Shown here piece after piece: positions 8,139-16,745 of a DNA stretch of 64,000 bases. Origin of the DNA: Vibrio sinus (lineage in GTDB: Bacteria > Pseudomonadota > Gammaproteobacteria > Enterobacterales > Vibrionaceae). The stretch's first letter is position 1. The number at the start of each line of letters is the position of its first letter. The notes beneath the pieces were generated by a model. It saw only the letters and a program-made list of their open reading frames with translations, was not told the origin of the DNA and did no database searches. The stretch spans positions 124,001 through 188,000 of the forward strand of contig NZ_JAMKMR010000003.1 in NCBI RefSeq assembly GCF_023634645.1. Direction: 5' to 3'. A program made the position numbers and the translations under genes.

Positions 8139-8807
8139 TTAGAATCGAGCGTTAACAATAGGCAGCACAGGAATATTCTTGCTGACAACTGTGCCTGATG
8201 TCTCCACATTAATCAGGCCAATTTGGACACCTTCGTCGATACGACTTGTCGCATTAAACAAACCAAGCTGCAAACCAGTAAGTTCTTCAGCATAGTTTGC
8301 CAAGCCCAGTTGCACGCCTTTTTGTTTTCCACCAGTATAGTTGACCAGACCTAAGCTAGCACTAGAGGCATTATTATCATTCCAGTTAACTAAACCAAAT
8401 TGAGCGCCAGTGAACTGTTCACCTGTATAGTTAAGTAGACCAAAACTTCCGCCAGTAGCGGTATTGTCGTTCCAGTTTGCCAAACCAAATTGAGCGCCTT
8501 GCATATCAACACGGTTGCGGTTCACATCAAGAAAGCCAAGTTGGAAGCCTTTAAATTCCTTAACATCAGAGACACCAAGTACAGTGTAGTTAAATCCTGT
8601 CACTTTATCGGTACGCCCATAAAACAGTGCCACTCGCGCCCCACTCACATTACCTTCACCCCAGTTTGTACCAGGCAAAGACAATTGAAGTCGAGTCTTA
8701 TCGATTGAACTTTCTGTTACTTTTGTTTGCTCTGGTGAGTTAGTTGCCGCCATTGCTGTTCCCGACAGAGAGACGAGAGCCAGAATCAACACTATTTTAG
8801 AATTCAT
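8139..8807 (-). CDS. Exported GLxN-repeat protein (LA_2272 / VC2662-like surface repeat)
   Basis: 222 residues with a Sec signal peptide (LILALVSLSGTAMA). The mature half consists of short repeats of the form GxQ/SxGLxNW/YxxxxxxG: GAQFGLANWNDN, GGSFGLLNYTG, GAQFGLVNWNDN, SASLGLVNYTG, GVQLGLANYAEE, GLQLGLFN and GVQIGLINVE. The regular 15-20-residue spacing and alternating hydrophobic pattern suggest a beta-solenoid or beta-barrel at the cell surface. Similar repeats are annotated in vibrios and Leptospira as surface repeat proteins with no assigned function. It ends in ARF, the aromatic C-terminus usual for outer-membrane proteins. The start has a good AGGTAAG site. Single gene with a hairpin in its 5' region. 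Confidence 0.8.
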   Translation of the reverse strand: MNSKIVLILALVSLSGTAMAATNSPEQTKVTESSIDKTRLQLSLPGTNWGEGNVSGARVALFYGRTDKVTGFNYTVLGVSDVKEFKGFQLGFLDVNRNRVDMQGAQFGLANWNDNTATGGSFGLLNYTGEQFTGAQFGLVNWNDNNASSASLGLVNYTGGKQKGVQLGLANYAEELTGLQLGLFNATSRIDEGVQIGLINVETSGTVVSKNIPVLPIVNARF

Positions 8808-8839
8808 TTTTCTTACCTATACAGTACAATTTCTTTCTA

Positions 8840-8872
8840 GGCTGGAGTCAAATACACAGATTTACTCCAGCC
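8840..8872 (-). promoter_or_regulatory. Leader hairpin upstream of the GLxN-repeat gene
   Basis: Perfect 9-nt arms GGCTGGAGT and ACTCCAGCC with a 15-nt loop end about 30 nt before the ATG of the minus-strand surface-repeat gene. It could be a leader-RNA structure or a protein-binding site. There is no U-run directly after it, so it is not an ordinary terminator for transcription into the gene. Confidence 0.35.
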
Positions 8873-9279
8873 GCTAATTTTTTGCTAGTAAACATAAAAT
8901 CATTTTTGTATTTACTTATGTCCCGATCAATTTGGTGATTACTCTAGCGTTTATTTTGAGCATTAATCTCCGTAGCGAACTCAAAGTGCAAATGAATCAT
9001 AAGTGTTCAATGTGCCGACCGGGCTCTATCCGTTTGAGGGGGCGAATATTACCTAAGAATAAGAAAAATGTTTGTCCTTAATTTGTAATGAAATGTCACG
9101 CTTGCTATCTAGTATTGAAACCATATCTATATCGCTGAAGCTTGCATCTCGAAATAGTTTAGATATTAAAGGACAAACTTTTAGGCACTTTGGTCTATTC
9201 TTTGTGAGTTTCGAGTGAAATAAAAGGGCCCACCATTGCGATAATGAGGGCCTCTGGCCTGATTTGAGTTGTTAAAGCT
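8873..9279. other. Gene-free region holding a repeat remnant
   Basis: No credible gene. It holds the start-side region of the surface-repeat gene, a decayed right half of the family A repeat at 9095-9165, and a short GC-rich stretch (9225-9260) before the end of the minus-strand gene at 9280 that may help terminate that gene. Confidence 0.5.
9095..9165. repeat. Degenerate right half of a family A palindromic element
   Basis: Aligns by eye with 2131-2198 of the intact element: CTAGTATTGAAACC against CTAGCATTGAAGCC, then ATCTATATCGCTGAA against ATCTATCTCGCTGAA, then GCATCTCGAAATAGTTTAGATA at the position of the right terminal repeat. The left half is missing, so this is a decayed copy. Confidence 0.65.
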
Positions 9280-10032
9280 TTAAACCTGTGGTTCAGGTAT
9301 TGAATTGACGGACAGTTTTATTCCTTGTTCAATGGCTGATGCCAATGCTTTGCGAGCGGCCTCATAACTAATCTTGGATTCTCTGGGCTCAACTTTCATA
9401 AGCATAAAGGTAGTTTTGTTATCTTTGTTGTCTTGGACACCTTTGTCGATGACGACAAGGTTGGGGTAGACATTTTTTAGGGCGCATGAGCCAATAGCGG
9501 CAGTTCCAGCCGAGTACTCGTTGTTTGCAACACGCCTTGCCGCTTCCGCTGTGCCATTGGGGACTTCTATTTCTTTCGGTACTGGAACTAGTGAGTTCTT
9601 CCATCGATTTATCTGCTTGAGCGCTGCCGGGTGAGAAGCGATCTGACTAATTGCTATGCCTTTCTTATTGTCTTTCTGATTCATCAACACACACATTTCA
9701 ATCGGAGTTGTAATGTATGCTTTGACTTCCACGAGCTTGTAGAGTTGGAAAGCGTTGACTGTTGCTGGTACGAGTCTTCCATCGAGAGTACTGTTTTGAA
9801 CGGCACTAAATGCAAGGGCGTTGTTGTTGACGGCTTGATGAAAAGTGTCTTCGGGTGTACCAGAAAAAATGATTTCTGATTTTAATTCTGGGCGAGATTC
9901 AAACAGTTTAGTAATGGCTGCATCATTAAAGCTGCCTTTAGAAGCTTGAGAAAAAATACGCTCACTTGATACAGCCATATTTGAAACTAACAGTGAAATC
10001 CCTAGTATGAAAGTGGTTTTAAAATTAACCAT
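9280..10032 (-). CDS. Exported prephenate dehydratase-like (PDT-fold) protein
   Basis: 250 residues with a Sec signal peptide (FILGISLLVSNMAVSS), so the product is periplasmic or secreted. The mature part follows the prephenate dehydratase catalytic domain: SQASKGSFNDAA at the start (compare GPxGSFSxxA), SHPAALKQINRW, NGTAEAARRVANNE, AAIGSCALKNVYPNLVVIDKGVQD and NKTTFMLM. The last replaces the usual NxTRF loop: the catalytic Thr position is kept but Arg is Thr. No ACT regulatory domain or chorismate mutase domain is present. Ordinary PheA enzymes are cytoplasmic, so this is either a periplasmic dehydratase or a binding protein using the same two-lobed fold. It is probably co-transcribed with the upstream YxeA gene across a stable hairpin; SD AAGGAT. 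Confidence 0.7.
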   Translation of the reverse strand: MVNFKTTFILGISLLVSNMAVSSERIFSQASKGSFNDAAITKLFESRPELKSEIIFSGTPEDTFHQAVNNNALAFSAVQNSTLDGRLVPATVNAFQLYKLVEVKAYITTPIEMCVLMNQKDNKKGIAISQIASHPAALKQINRWKNSLVPVPKEIEVPNGTAEAARRVANNEYSAGTAAIGSCALKNVYPNLVVIDKGVQDNKDNKTTFMLMKVEPRESKISYEAARKALASAIEQGIKLSVNSIPEPQV

Positions 10033-10046
10033 TGTTTATCCTTCTT

Positions 10047-10064
10047 GTCCTCCCGAAGGAGGAC
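10047..10064 (-). promoter_or_regulatory. UUCG-tetraloop hairpin between yxeA-like and PDT-like genes
   Basis: On the minus strand the sequence is GTCCTCC-TTCG-GGAGGAC, seven perfect pairs closed by C(UUCG)G, an exceptionally stable loop. It begins just after the stop of the upstream gene and ends about 15 nt before the ATG of the PDT-like gene. There is no U-run, so read-through is expected; mRNA stability or translational control is more likely. Confidence 0.6.
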
Positions 10065-10068
10065 GGCA

Positions 10069-10428
10069 TTAACAGCTGATATGCATATTACTTTTAACTA
10101 CCATTGGGATGCTTGTACAAGATACTTGCTCCCAAGAAATCACTTCACCATTTGCACGTACGTAGACACGAAGGTGTTTGCTTGGTGTTAAAACTCTATC
10201 TGAGTTGAATGTCAGAAGTCTTTTGTCGTTTTTCTCAGAGTAGCCTTCTAATTTATACGTTAATCCCCAGTGAACCTCACTATTTTTAATAGGCTGATCG
10301 TCTGATATCGTGACATAGTATTGTTGACTGTTTATTCGCTTAATTTTTTTAATGACCTTATTTGAGTCAACATTAAAAACAACAGCGAGTAGCATAATAA
10401 TAAATAACACATATATTGATTTTTTCAT
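10069..10428 (-). CDS. YxeA-family small exported protein
   Basis: 119 residues with an N-terminal hydrophobic segment (YVLFIIMLLAVVFNV) acting as signal or anchor. The rest follows the YxeA/DUF1093 pattern known from Bacillus: QYYVTISDD, WGLTYKLEGYSEKNDKRLLTFNS, a basic LRVYVRANGEVISWEQV segment and a final IPMVV. The fold is a small OB-like beta-barrel of unknown function. Two Cys (SCTSIP and the C-terminal SC) could form a disulfide. A strong GAGGAGG ribosome-binding site precedes the ATG. First gene of a two-gene minus-strand unit with the PDT-like gene. Family call moderately sure. Confidence 0.72.
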   Translation of the reverse strand: MKKSIYVLFIIMLLAVVFNVDSNKVIKKIKRINSQQYYVTISDDQPIKNSEVHWGLTYKLEGYSEKNDKRLLTFNSDRVLTPSKHLRVYVRANGEVISWEQVSCTSIPMVVKSNMHISC

Positions 10429-10590
10429 TTGTCCTCCTCACGTTGGGCACTAATGCACATGATGTTGAGCTGAAGAAATATGAGTTGAGTTAATTGGATA
10501 TATTCTGAATGAGTCGGTACGAGTTTTGATAAACTGGAGGTGAGAGGGCCCAATGTAAAGACACGCCAGGCTCTCGCAACTTACGGATAA

Positions 10591-11139
10591 TTAGAACTTG
10601 ATATTCATTCCAGCAAATACAGCATCAGATTCAAAGTCATTTGCTAAGAAGAACTTTCGATATTCAACTCCCAGTCCTACAGTGTTAAATATGACAACTT
10701 CGGTTCCTACGCCATAGTAAGGGTGCAAGCCTCTATGTGTGTCCGTTATCTCTGTACCGCCTCTTGGTGTGTAGGTTTGTTTTACACTAGAGTAGTTGGC
10801 TCCGCCAACCGCATAAAGGTTTAGGAACGAAAGTGGCGAAACGCTCGCTTTGAGGCCAGTATATCCTGTTGAATAATCTACAACTTGCTTGTTACCCAGA
10901 AGGTTGAGTAACGCGGATACAGAACTGGAACCAGCCTCGAGGTTCGCATAACCTACCTCGACAGCTAAGTTGGGATGGAATTGATACGCGTAATCTATCT
11001 TACTTATAAAGTCAGCAGTACTAGACCAATTGTTAGGACCGTCAGTATTAGCCACTCCTAGACCCACCCCAATCTGGTGGGTTGCCGCATAGGAAGCGGA
11101 AGAGGCCATCATTATTAATAATATAAATGCTTTTTTCAT
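10591..11139 (-). CDS. Outer-membrane beta-barrel protein (OmpA/OmpX-like)
   Basis: 182 residues: Sec signal peptide (AFILLIMMASSASYA) followed by an eight-stranded barrel pattern. Features are HQIGVGLGVANT, IDYAYQFHPNLAVEVGYANLE, GLKASVSPLSFLNLYAVGGANYSS, PYYGVGTEVVIFNTVGLGVEYRKFF and a final AGMNIKF, the C-terminal Phe recognised by the BAM machinery. There is no OmpA peptidoglycan-binding domain. Single minus-strand gene. Function within this broad family (adhesion, stress resistance, small porin) is not decidable. Confidence 0.85.
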   Translation of the reverse strand: MKKAFILLIMMASSASYAATHQIGVGLGVANTDGPNNWSSTADFISKIDYAYQFHPNLAVEVGYANLEAGSSSVSALLNLLGNKQVVDYSTGYTGLKASVSPLSFLNLYAVGGANYSSVKQTYTPRGGTEITDTHRGLHPYYGVGTEVVIFNTVGLGVEYRKFFLANDFESDAVFAGMNIKF

Positions 11140-11614
11140 ATCGTTTACCTATATGTTTGTCGCGGCAAATTCTAATGCATTGCTAACATTTAAGTCCGTC
11201 ACTGAATTGTATGGATTTGTCATTGTCATGTATCCATTGACCTGACATCCGTCGTATTGAAGTAACCTACGGCCATTGTATTAGTAATACATTCCTACAA
11301 AAGTAGAAGGTCACTTAAGTGAAAATGTCAAATTAGGCCCTTTACTTATGCTCCGTAGTAGGTTGCTTCGCATAAGGTTTAGAGTTTTCACCTTGGCGTG
11401 GAGTAAAAATTTGCCATATCTCACGAATGATAGAATTAATAACTATATTTTTTTCAAAAAATAAATGATACATACTACTAAAGGCTCATATTGTAAAACA
11501 TCTTCTTTAAAGGTTAATTGAATATAAATAGATTCACCAAGAAAATATTTTAATTTAATTTTTATAATTATTGTGAATTAAATCAACAACATTTAGACCG
11601 CAAAGGAAGACAAA
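11140..11614. other. 475-bp gene-free divergent intergenic region
   Basis: Divergent promoters for the barrel protein and the DUF4360 gene lie here. It contains an imperfect long-range inverted pair, GAAGTAACCTACGG (11259-11272) against CCGTAGTAGGTTGCTTC (11353-11369), and a strongly AT-rich stretch from 11425 to 11580 upstream of the plus-strand gene. No gene or known RNA was recognised. Confidence 0.45.
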
Positions 11615-12253
11615 ATGAAACGTAACGTTGCCACTTTAGCCTTAGTCATTATTTCTAATTTTCTTGTGATCCCAACAGTACTCGCTAGTGAAAAAATAGT
11701 TCACCTTAGCTCTGCGGAAGTCAGTGTGAAAGACTTGAAAACCTCGGGATCAGGGTGCCCATATGGTACGGTTTCCGGGACCATTGCGCCTGATGGGAAG
11801 TCGTTTGTTCTGGGGTTCGATGAATATACGGCGGAGGTAGGGCCTTCTATTCCGAGGCGTGAGAACCGCAAAACATGCCAAATTACTGCAGTTTTAGAAA
11901 TTCCCAATGGGCTCGCGTTTACCATTGCAGATGTTAATTACAGGGGGTACGCCAGTTTAGACTCGAAAGTTAAAGCTCTACAAAGCTCTTCTTATTTCTT
12001 CGCTGGGAACAGACAGGAGTCTAGACTAAATACCGAATTTCATGGACCAATCGAGCAGAACTATACCATTAGTGATCGCTTGGGTTTGGAAAGCTTGGTT
12101 TGGTCTTCATGCAACGCGATGGAACCGGTGGTCATCAAAACAGAATTGAGAGTTGATAACCAGAGAAATCGTCGTAAAAGTGGCCTGATTACGTTAGATA
12201 CCATTGATGGGAAAGTGACTCATAGCTATGGGTTGATGTTTAAAAAGTGTTAG
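11615..12253 (+). CDS. DUF4360-family secreted protein
   Basis: 212 residues with a Sec signal peptide (LALVIISNFLVIPTVLA). The mature chain has the DUF4360 pattern: GSGCPYGTVSGTIAPDGKSF, FDEYTAEVGP, RKTCQITAVLEIPNGLAF, then IADVNYRGYASLD and a C-terminal MFKKC. Four cysteines are placed as expected for two disulfides. The family occurs in fungi, Streptomyces and marine bacteria as small extracellular proteins of unknown role. Here it lies directly before the chitin oxygenase and chitinase genes in the same direction, but with a hairpin between, so it may be controlled separately. AGGAAG-type ribosome-binding site. Confidence 0.8.
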   Translation: MKRNVATLALVIISNFLVIPTVLASEKIVHLSSAEVSVKDLKTSGSGCPYGTVSGTIAPDGKSFVLGFDEYTAEVGPSIPRRENRKTCQITAVLEIPNGLAFTIADVNYRGYASLDSKVKALQSSSYFFAGNRQESRLNTEFHGPIEQNYTISDRLGLESLVWSSCNAMEPVVIKTELRVDNQRNRRKSGLITLDTIDGKVTHSYGLMFKKC

Positions 12254-12264
12254 TGAATGACGAG

Positions 12265-12288
12265 GTAACTAGGGTGAACCCTAGTTAC
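12265..12288 (+). terminator. Rho-independent-type hairpin after the DUF4360 gene
   Basis: Perfect arms GTAACTAGGG (12265-12274) and CCCTAGTTAC (12279-12288) with a TGAA loop, starting 12 nt after the stop codon. The following TGTCGTTGCTT is only weakly U-rich. Confidence 0.6.
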
Positions 12289-12361
12289 TGTCGTTGCTTA
12301 AGTCTGAATCAACAAGGTGTAATCAAAGATAAACACAAGGAAAAATGGCTGGGAGGACACT

Positions 12362-13732
12362 ATGAAATTACGCCGTTTCCCCAAAGTTACGTTATCAAGT
12401 AGTCAGATGGTTAGACAATTCTGGTTGATACTTTCGTTATTTACGAGTATTTCAGTTTCAGCTCATGGTTGGACAGAATATCCGATTGCAAGACAAACCT
12501 TATGTTACGATCAAGGCGGAATTTGGAACGGAACGCCTCCAGATCCTGCATGTGCGCAAGCACTATTAACGTCAGGTGCTTATCCATTCGTACAGCGCAA
12601 TGAATTCGCGATAAATATTGCCGATTTCGACAACCACGAGGCGGTAATGCGTGCCATTCCTGATGGTACGCTTTGCTACGCAAACGATGCTCAGAAAAGT
12701 GGCATTGCAAGTACTATTGTACCGTGGCAGAAGACCAATATCCCTGTGGGTCGGTCTCAGTTAATCTTTAATGCGACTGCGCCACATAATCCCTCGTTTT
12801 GGAGAATATATCTGACGAAACCATCGGCGAATCTAACTCAGCCATTAGCTTGGGATGATTTGGAACTCATTAATGAATACGGCGATATTCCTGTGACAGA
12901 AAATAGGAAATATCTTATGGACATTACCATTCCAAAAGATCGTAAAGGTGCCGCCGTTCTCTACGTACGATGGCAACGGAACGATCCCGCAGGAGAAGGT
13001 TTTTACAACTGCAGTGACATCAATATTATTAATCGAGCAGGTATAGAGCTAATGCCATACCTATCACAAGGCTCAGCCTTTATTCCTGAGGAGATAACAC
13101 TCCACTCGGTGGATGTTGGCGATATTGTTGAGTACACCGTTTTTCGTCAGCAAGGGCAACCACACAGCTATTTTGAGTTACTGATAACGGAAAAGAATAT
13201 CAAGGACTGGGATAGATTAATTGCCGCTGATATTACTGGCTATTATCAGAAAAATCATGATGGTGATGTTGCCATTGGTTATTGGAATGAACCAATGCAA
13301 CATTACATGTATTTTCAAGGTGATCCGACGCGTAATTCTTTCCAATCACGGGACTCCAGTTGGTATGGACGACTGACGATAAGAAATGCAACAAAACTCA
13401 AAGATAACTTTAACGTTAGGATAAGCCCTAAGTTGCTCACTAAACTCGAAGGTGCGCAAGTTGCGCAAGTTGCGCATGGCGAGCATCTGTACTTGTTTAC
13501 TAATGCTGATGGCGTAGAGCCGAGTTTAGTCAGTTGGTCTCAAATTTCAGGGCCGACTGTGAAGACAACATTAGGCTCAAATCATCTTCTCATCATAGAA
13601 ACAGCGTCTATAACTGCGCCGTTACCTGTCGAGCTGAGCTTTGTTTTATCTGCGACTTATCAGGGCGTTAGTAAAAAGGCAATCTACAGCTTTAGAGTGG
13701 TTGGGAATCCACTGAGGGCTATAAGGCCGTAG
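12362..13732 (+). CDS. AA10 lytic polysaccharide monooxygenase, GbpA-like chitin-binding protein
   Basis: 456-residue secreted copper enzyme that cleaves crystalline chitin oxidatively. The signal peptide ends SVSA and exposes His35 (AHGW) as the N-terminal ligand of the copper histidine brace; the second His is His142 (APHNPSFW). VLYVRWQRNDPAGEGFYNCSDI, read as VLYVRWQRNDPAGEG and FYNCSD, closes the AA10 domain at about residue 225. Then come a middle GbpA-like module (VDVGDIVEYTVF, SWYGRLTI) and a C-terminal Ig/PKD-like module. A short 9-bp tandem repeat at 13454-13471 encodes QVAQVA in the linker. The SD GGGAGGA supports this start. It is followed by a GH18 chitinase in the same direction. 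Confidence 0.93.
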   Translation: MKLRRFPKVTLSSSQMVRQFWLILSLFTSISVSAHGWTEYPIARQTLCYDQGGIWNGTPPDPACAQALLTSGAYPFVQRNEFAINIADFDNHEAVMRAIPDGTLCYANDAQKSGIASTIVPWQKTNIPVGRSQLIFNATAPHNPSFWRIYLTKPSANLTQPLAWDDLELINEYGDIPVTENRKYLMDITIPKDRKGAAVLYVRWQRNDPAGEGFYNCSDINIINRAGIELMPYLSQGSAFIPEEITLHSVDVGDIVEYTVFRQQGQPHSYFELLITEKNIKDWDRLIAADITGYYQKNHDGDVAIGYWNEPMQHYMYFQGDPTRNSFQSRDSSWYGRLTIRNATKLKDNFNVRISPKLLTKLEGAQVAQVAHGEHLYLFTNADGVEPSLVSWSQISGPTVKTTLGSNHLLIIETASITAPLPVELSFVLSATYQGVSKKAIYSFRVVGNPLRAIRP

Positions 13733-13832
13733 AGGTAATAACTCCAATTAGAGATGCTGTTTAAGGAGAGTCAAGGATCAGACTTAATTCCTGACTTTAG
13801 AAATCAATATATTCGAAATAAGAGTAGAAGAA

Positions 13833-15620
13833 ATGAATCGAATGACTTTATATGCTGTGTATTTGTCGCTAGTTATTTCAGGTACGGCGTTGGCGTTGCC
13901 CACGGTCCCACGTGTAGACATATACGGCTCCAACAACCTCCAGTTTTCAAAAATTCAACTATTGATGGAATCGACGTCTGGTTACCATCAAATGGTCAAA
14001 TATTTTAATAGCGCAGACGTGATGATTAAGTTTAATCAGTGGAGTGGCTCTACTGGGGATCACTACAAAGTGTATTTTGATGGCCTAGTGGTTGCGACAG
14101 GCACTATCTCTGGAAGACAAACTACTGCCAGCTTTCAGTATTCTAAAGGAGGACTTTATCAAATGGTGGTTGAAGCATGTGATGCTTCTGGGTGCAGTTC
14201 GAGTGAACCCGTTGAACTGGTGGTTGCAGACACTGATGGCTCACACCTGAAGCCGCTCGCCATGAATATTGACCCTAATAACAAGCGTTACAATTCCGAC
14301 CCCAACACCGTTGTTGGGACCTATTTTGTAGAGTGGGGGATTTATGGTCGGGATTATACGGTGGACAATTTGCCAGTAGATAACTTAACTCACATTCTTT
14401 ATGGGTTTATTCCAATTTGTGGTCCGAATGAATCTCTTAAATCAGTAGGAGGTAATAGTTATAACGCTTTGATGACGGCTTGCCGTGGTGTTCCTGATTA
14501 TGAAGTGGTGATTCATGACCCCTGGGCAGCCTTTCAAAAGCCTTTCCCACAGGCTGGACATCGTTATAGTTCTCCAATTAAGGGCAACTATGCCATGTTG
14601 ATGGCGTTAAAGAAACGTAACCCAGAGCTAAAAATCATCCCCTCTATCGGTGGCTGGACGTTATCGGATCCATTTTTCGATTTTACAACTAAATCTAACC
14701 GTGACACATTTGTTGACTCTGTTAAGAGATTCCTTTCAACATGGAAGTTCTATGATGGTGTTGATATTGATTGGGAGTTTCCTGGAGGAGGTGGTGCAGC
14801 ACCCAATTTAGGAGACCCAGTTAATGATGGTCCAGCCTATGTTGCTTTGATGCGAGAGTTAAGGGTAATGCTTGATGAATTAGAGGCATCGACAGGCCGA
14901 ACCTATGAGTTGACCTCAGCTATTGGCGTCGGCTATGACAAAATCGAAGATGTGAATTATAAAGATGCTGCGCAATATATGGACTATATATTTGCGATGA
15001 CCTATGACTTTTACGGTGCTTGGAACAATGTTGTAGGTCATCAAACCGCCATTTATTGTGGCAAATTTATGCGCCTTGGCCAGTGTGATGGTACAGGGAT
15101 TGATGAAAATGGCGAACCCTATCAAGGCCCAGCTTACACTTCAGATAATGGAATCCAGCTTCTTTTAGAGCAAGGTGCTCCCCCAAGCAAACTCGTATTG
15201 GGTGTGGCAATGTATGGGAGGGGGTGGGAAGGTGTAATACCCGATAGTCTCTCTAATCCTAGCGATCCAATGACAGGTGTCGGTGATGGAAAATTGAAGG
15301 GATCACCTATGCAAGGAGTATGGGAAAGCGGTGTCATTGATTACAAAGGAGTTAAAGCATACATGCTAGGGCCTAATCATCAAGGCATTAATGGTTTCGA
15401 GTACGGTTACGATGCACAGGCGCAAGCTCCATGGGTTTGGAATCGAGAGTCAGGAGCGCTAGTCACATTTGACGATGCTCGCTCGGTGAAGGCGAAAGGT
15501 GATTATGTTCGTCGGCTGGGGTTGGCGGGCTTGTTCTCTTGGGAAATTGATGCAGACAACGGGGATATTCTTAATGCAATGCATGAAGGACTTGGTAATA
15601 GCCCCGAAGTAGTGAACTAG
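13833..15620 (+). CDS. GH18 chitinase
   Basis: 595-residue secreted endochitinase or exochitinase. The signal peptide MNRMTLYAVYLSLVISGTALA is followed by an N-terminal fibronectin-like/ChiA-N domain (about 30-130). The GH18 barrel includes LKIIPSIGGWTLSDPFF and the catalytic DxxDxDxE motif as DGVDIDWEF, with Asp308, Asp311, Asp313 and the acid Glu315. MTYDFYGAWN and the late GLFSWEIDADNGDIL (substrate-floor Trp) are also present. All catalytic residues look intact. It lies 100 bp after the LPMO gene in the same direction, so oxidative and hydrolytic attack on chitin are probably co-expressed. A compact hairpin follows the stop. Confidence 0.95.
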   Translation: MNRMTLYAVYLSLVISGTALALPTVPRVDIYGSNNLQFSKIQLLMESTSGYHQMVKYFNSADVMIKFNQWSGSTGDHYKVYFDGLVVATGTISGRQTTASFQYSKGGLYQMVVEACDASGCSSSEPVELVVADTDGSHLKPLAMNIDPNNKRYNSDPNTVVGTYFVEWGIYGRDYTVDNLPVDNLTHILYGFIPICGPNESLKSVGGNSYNALMTACRGVPDYEVVIHDPWAAFQKPFPQAGHRYSSPIKGNYAMLMALKKRNPELKIIPSIGGWTLSDPFFDFTTKSNRDTFVDSVKRFLSTWKFYDGVDIDWEFPGGGGAAPNLGDPVNDGPAYVALMRELRVMLDELEASTGRTYELTSAIGVGYDKIEDVNYKDAAQYMDYIFAMTYDFYGAWNNVVGHQTAIYCGKFMRLGQCDGTGIDENGEPYQGPAYTSDNGIQLLLEQGAPPSKLVLGVAMYGRGWEGVIPDSLSNPSDPMTGVGDGKLKGSPMQGVWESGVIDYKGVKAYMLGPNHQGINGFEYGYDAQAQAPWVWNRESGALVTFDDARSVKAKGDYVRRLGLAGLFSWEIDADNGDILNAMHEGLGNSPEVVN

Positions 15621-15621
15621 G

Positions 15622-15642
15622 AAGGTGCGGATGCCGCACCTT
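15622..15642 (+). terminator. Terminator after the chitinase gene
   Basis: Arms AAGGTGCGG and CCGCACCTT pair perfectly around a 3-nt loop, beginning immediately after the stop codon. The downstream run is AATTAATC, so the U-tract is weak. Confidence 0.6.
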
Positions 15643-15759
15643 AATTAATCTAGCCCATATCGAACTGGACAAAGCGATTCAGCGCCAATCTTTAGAGCGC
15701 TTGAATCGCTAAATAACCGAGGGATTGAAGATATGCGATATGATCTTGATTCCCTTGAT

Positions 15760-16593
15760 TTAGCTTTCCGGTTTGTTGAGATGCACATCGAGCTGAGGGA
15801 AAGGAATCTCAATACCGGATTCATCAAGAGCAATCTTAACATCTTTGTGCAATGCAAAGTAAATTTCCCAGTAGTCTTCAGTTTTCACCCATGGGCGGAC
15901 TACAAAATTGACCGAAGAGTCTGCCAATGCGACGACTTCAATAGTTGGCACTGGGTCCTTTAAAACCTTCTCATAGCTCGTCACCACTTTTGTTAACACC
16001 TCTTGAGTATAAATGAGGTCAGCGCTATAACTCACCCCAACAACCATATCAATGCGTCGGGTAGGTAGTTTGGAATAGTTCACAATGTTACCGCTAAACA
16101 CTGAAGAGTTCGGTACAACGACCACTTTATTATCCGGAGTTTTAAGGACAGTGGAAAAAATCTGAACAGAGTCGACGCTCCCTGCTGTACCAGACACTTC
16201 GACGTAATCACCCGCTTTAAAAGGGCGAAACATGATTAGTAGAACTCCAGAGGCGAAATTCGATAGTGAGCCTTGAAGAGCCAGACCTATTGCTAGTCCA
16301 GCCGCACCAACAATGGCAACAAAAGAGGCGGTTTGTACGCCTACCCTGCCTAGAGCTGCAATAATAACAAATGCCAAGATAGCGTAGCTTACTAGCCCTG
16401 AAACAAAAACAACGATAGTTGGATCTAGGTTCCGGGAAGTCATGACTTTGCCTATGACTCTCGAAACAACCTTAGCAGCGATGAAACCTATGATAAGGGT
16501 GAGCACAGCGGCTGATATATTAACGACGTATTCTATTAATATTCCCTGATTATTGTTTAGCCAGTCATGTGAATCGGAAATGATGTCCTTCAT
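15760..16593 (-). CDS. mscS: Small-conductance mechanosensitive channel (MscS family)
   Basis: 277 residues, the size of E. coli MscS. Three N-terminal membrane segments: VVNISAAVLTLIIGFIAAKV, ISYAIL-type second helix (VSYAILAFVIIAALGRVG) and the pore-lining TM3 with the Ala/Gly-packed FVAIVGAAGLAIGLALQGSL. These are followed by the conserved FRPFKAGDYVEV beta-domain and VVVPNSSVFSGNIVNYS. The channel opens under membrane tension to release osmolytes during hypo-osmotic shock, as expected in a marine bacterium. Single minus-strand gene. SD GAAGGGA. The family call is secure; which of several vibrio MscS paralogues it is cannot be told. Confidence 0.94.
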   Translation of the reverse strand: MKDIISDSHDWLNNNQGILIEYVVNISAAVLTLIIGFIAAKVVSRVIGKVMTSRNLDPTIVVFVSGLVSYAILAFVIIAALGRVGVQTASFVAIVGAAGLAIGLALQGSLSNFASGVLLIMFRPFKAGDYVEVSGTAGSVDSVQIFSTVLKTPDNKVVVVPNSSVFSGNIVNYSKLPTRRIDMVVGVSYSADLIYTQEVLTKVVTSYEKVLKDPVPTIEVVALADSSVNFVVRPWVKTEDYWEIYFALHKDVKIALDESGIEIPFPQLDVHLNKPES

Positions 16594-16745
16594 TGAGTTT
16601 CCCTTCTATCTGTTTTTAAAGTTGCTCTGATTAATTAGAAGGTAGTCACAAAGCAAAACTTTGTCATCACTGCCAAGAAAAGAAGCTATTGTCCGAGATT
16701 CTTTGTGAATAATAGTGGAAATAGCTTCGACTTGATGACATTCAG

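Noticed and set aside
13454..13471. 9-bp tandem repeat in the LPMO gene as a phase-variation tract
   Set aside because: Only two full units, in frame (units of 9), so changes would not switch expression; just a short linker repeat.
13754..14008. 84-codon frame upstream of and overlapping the chitinase gene
   Set aside because: Shadow of the chitinase coding region in another frame; the chitinase start has the signal peptide and purine-rich site.
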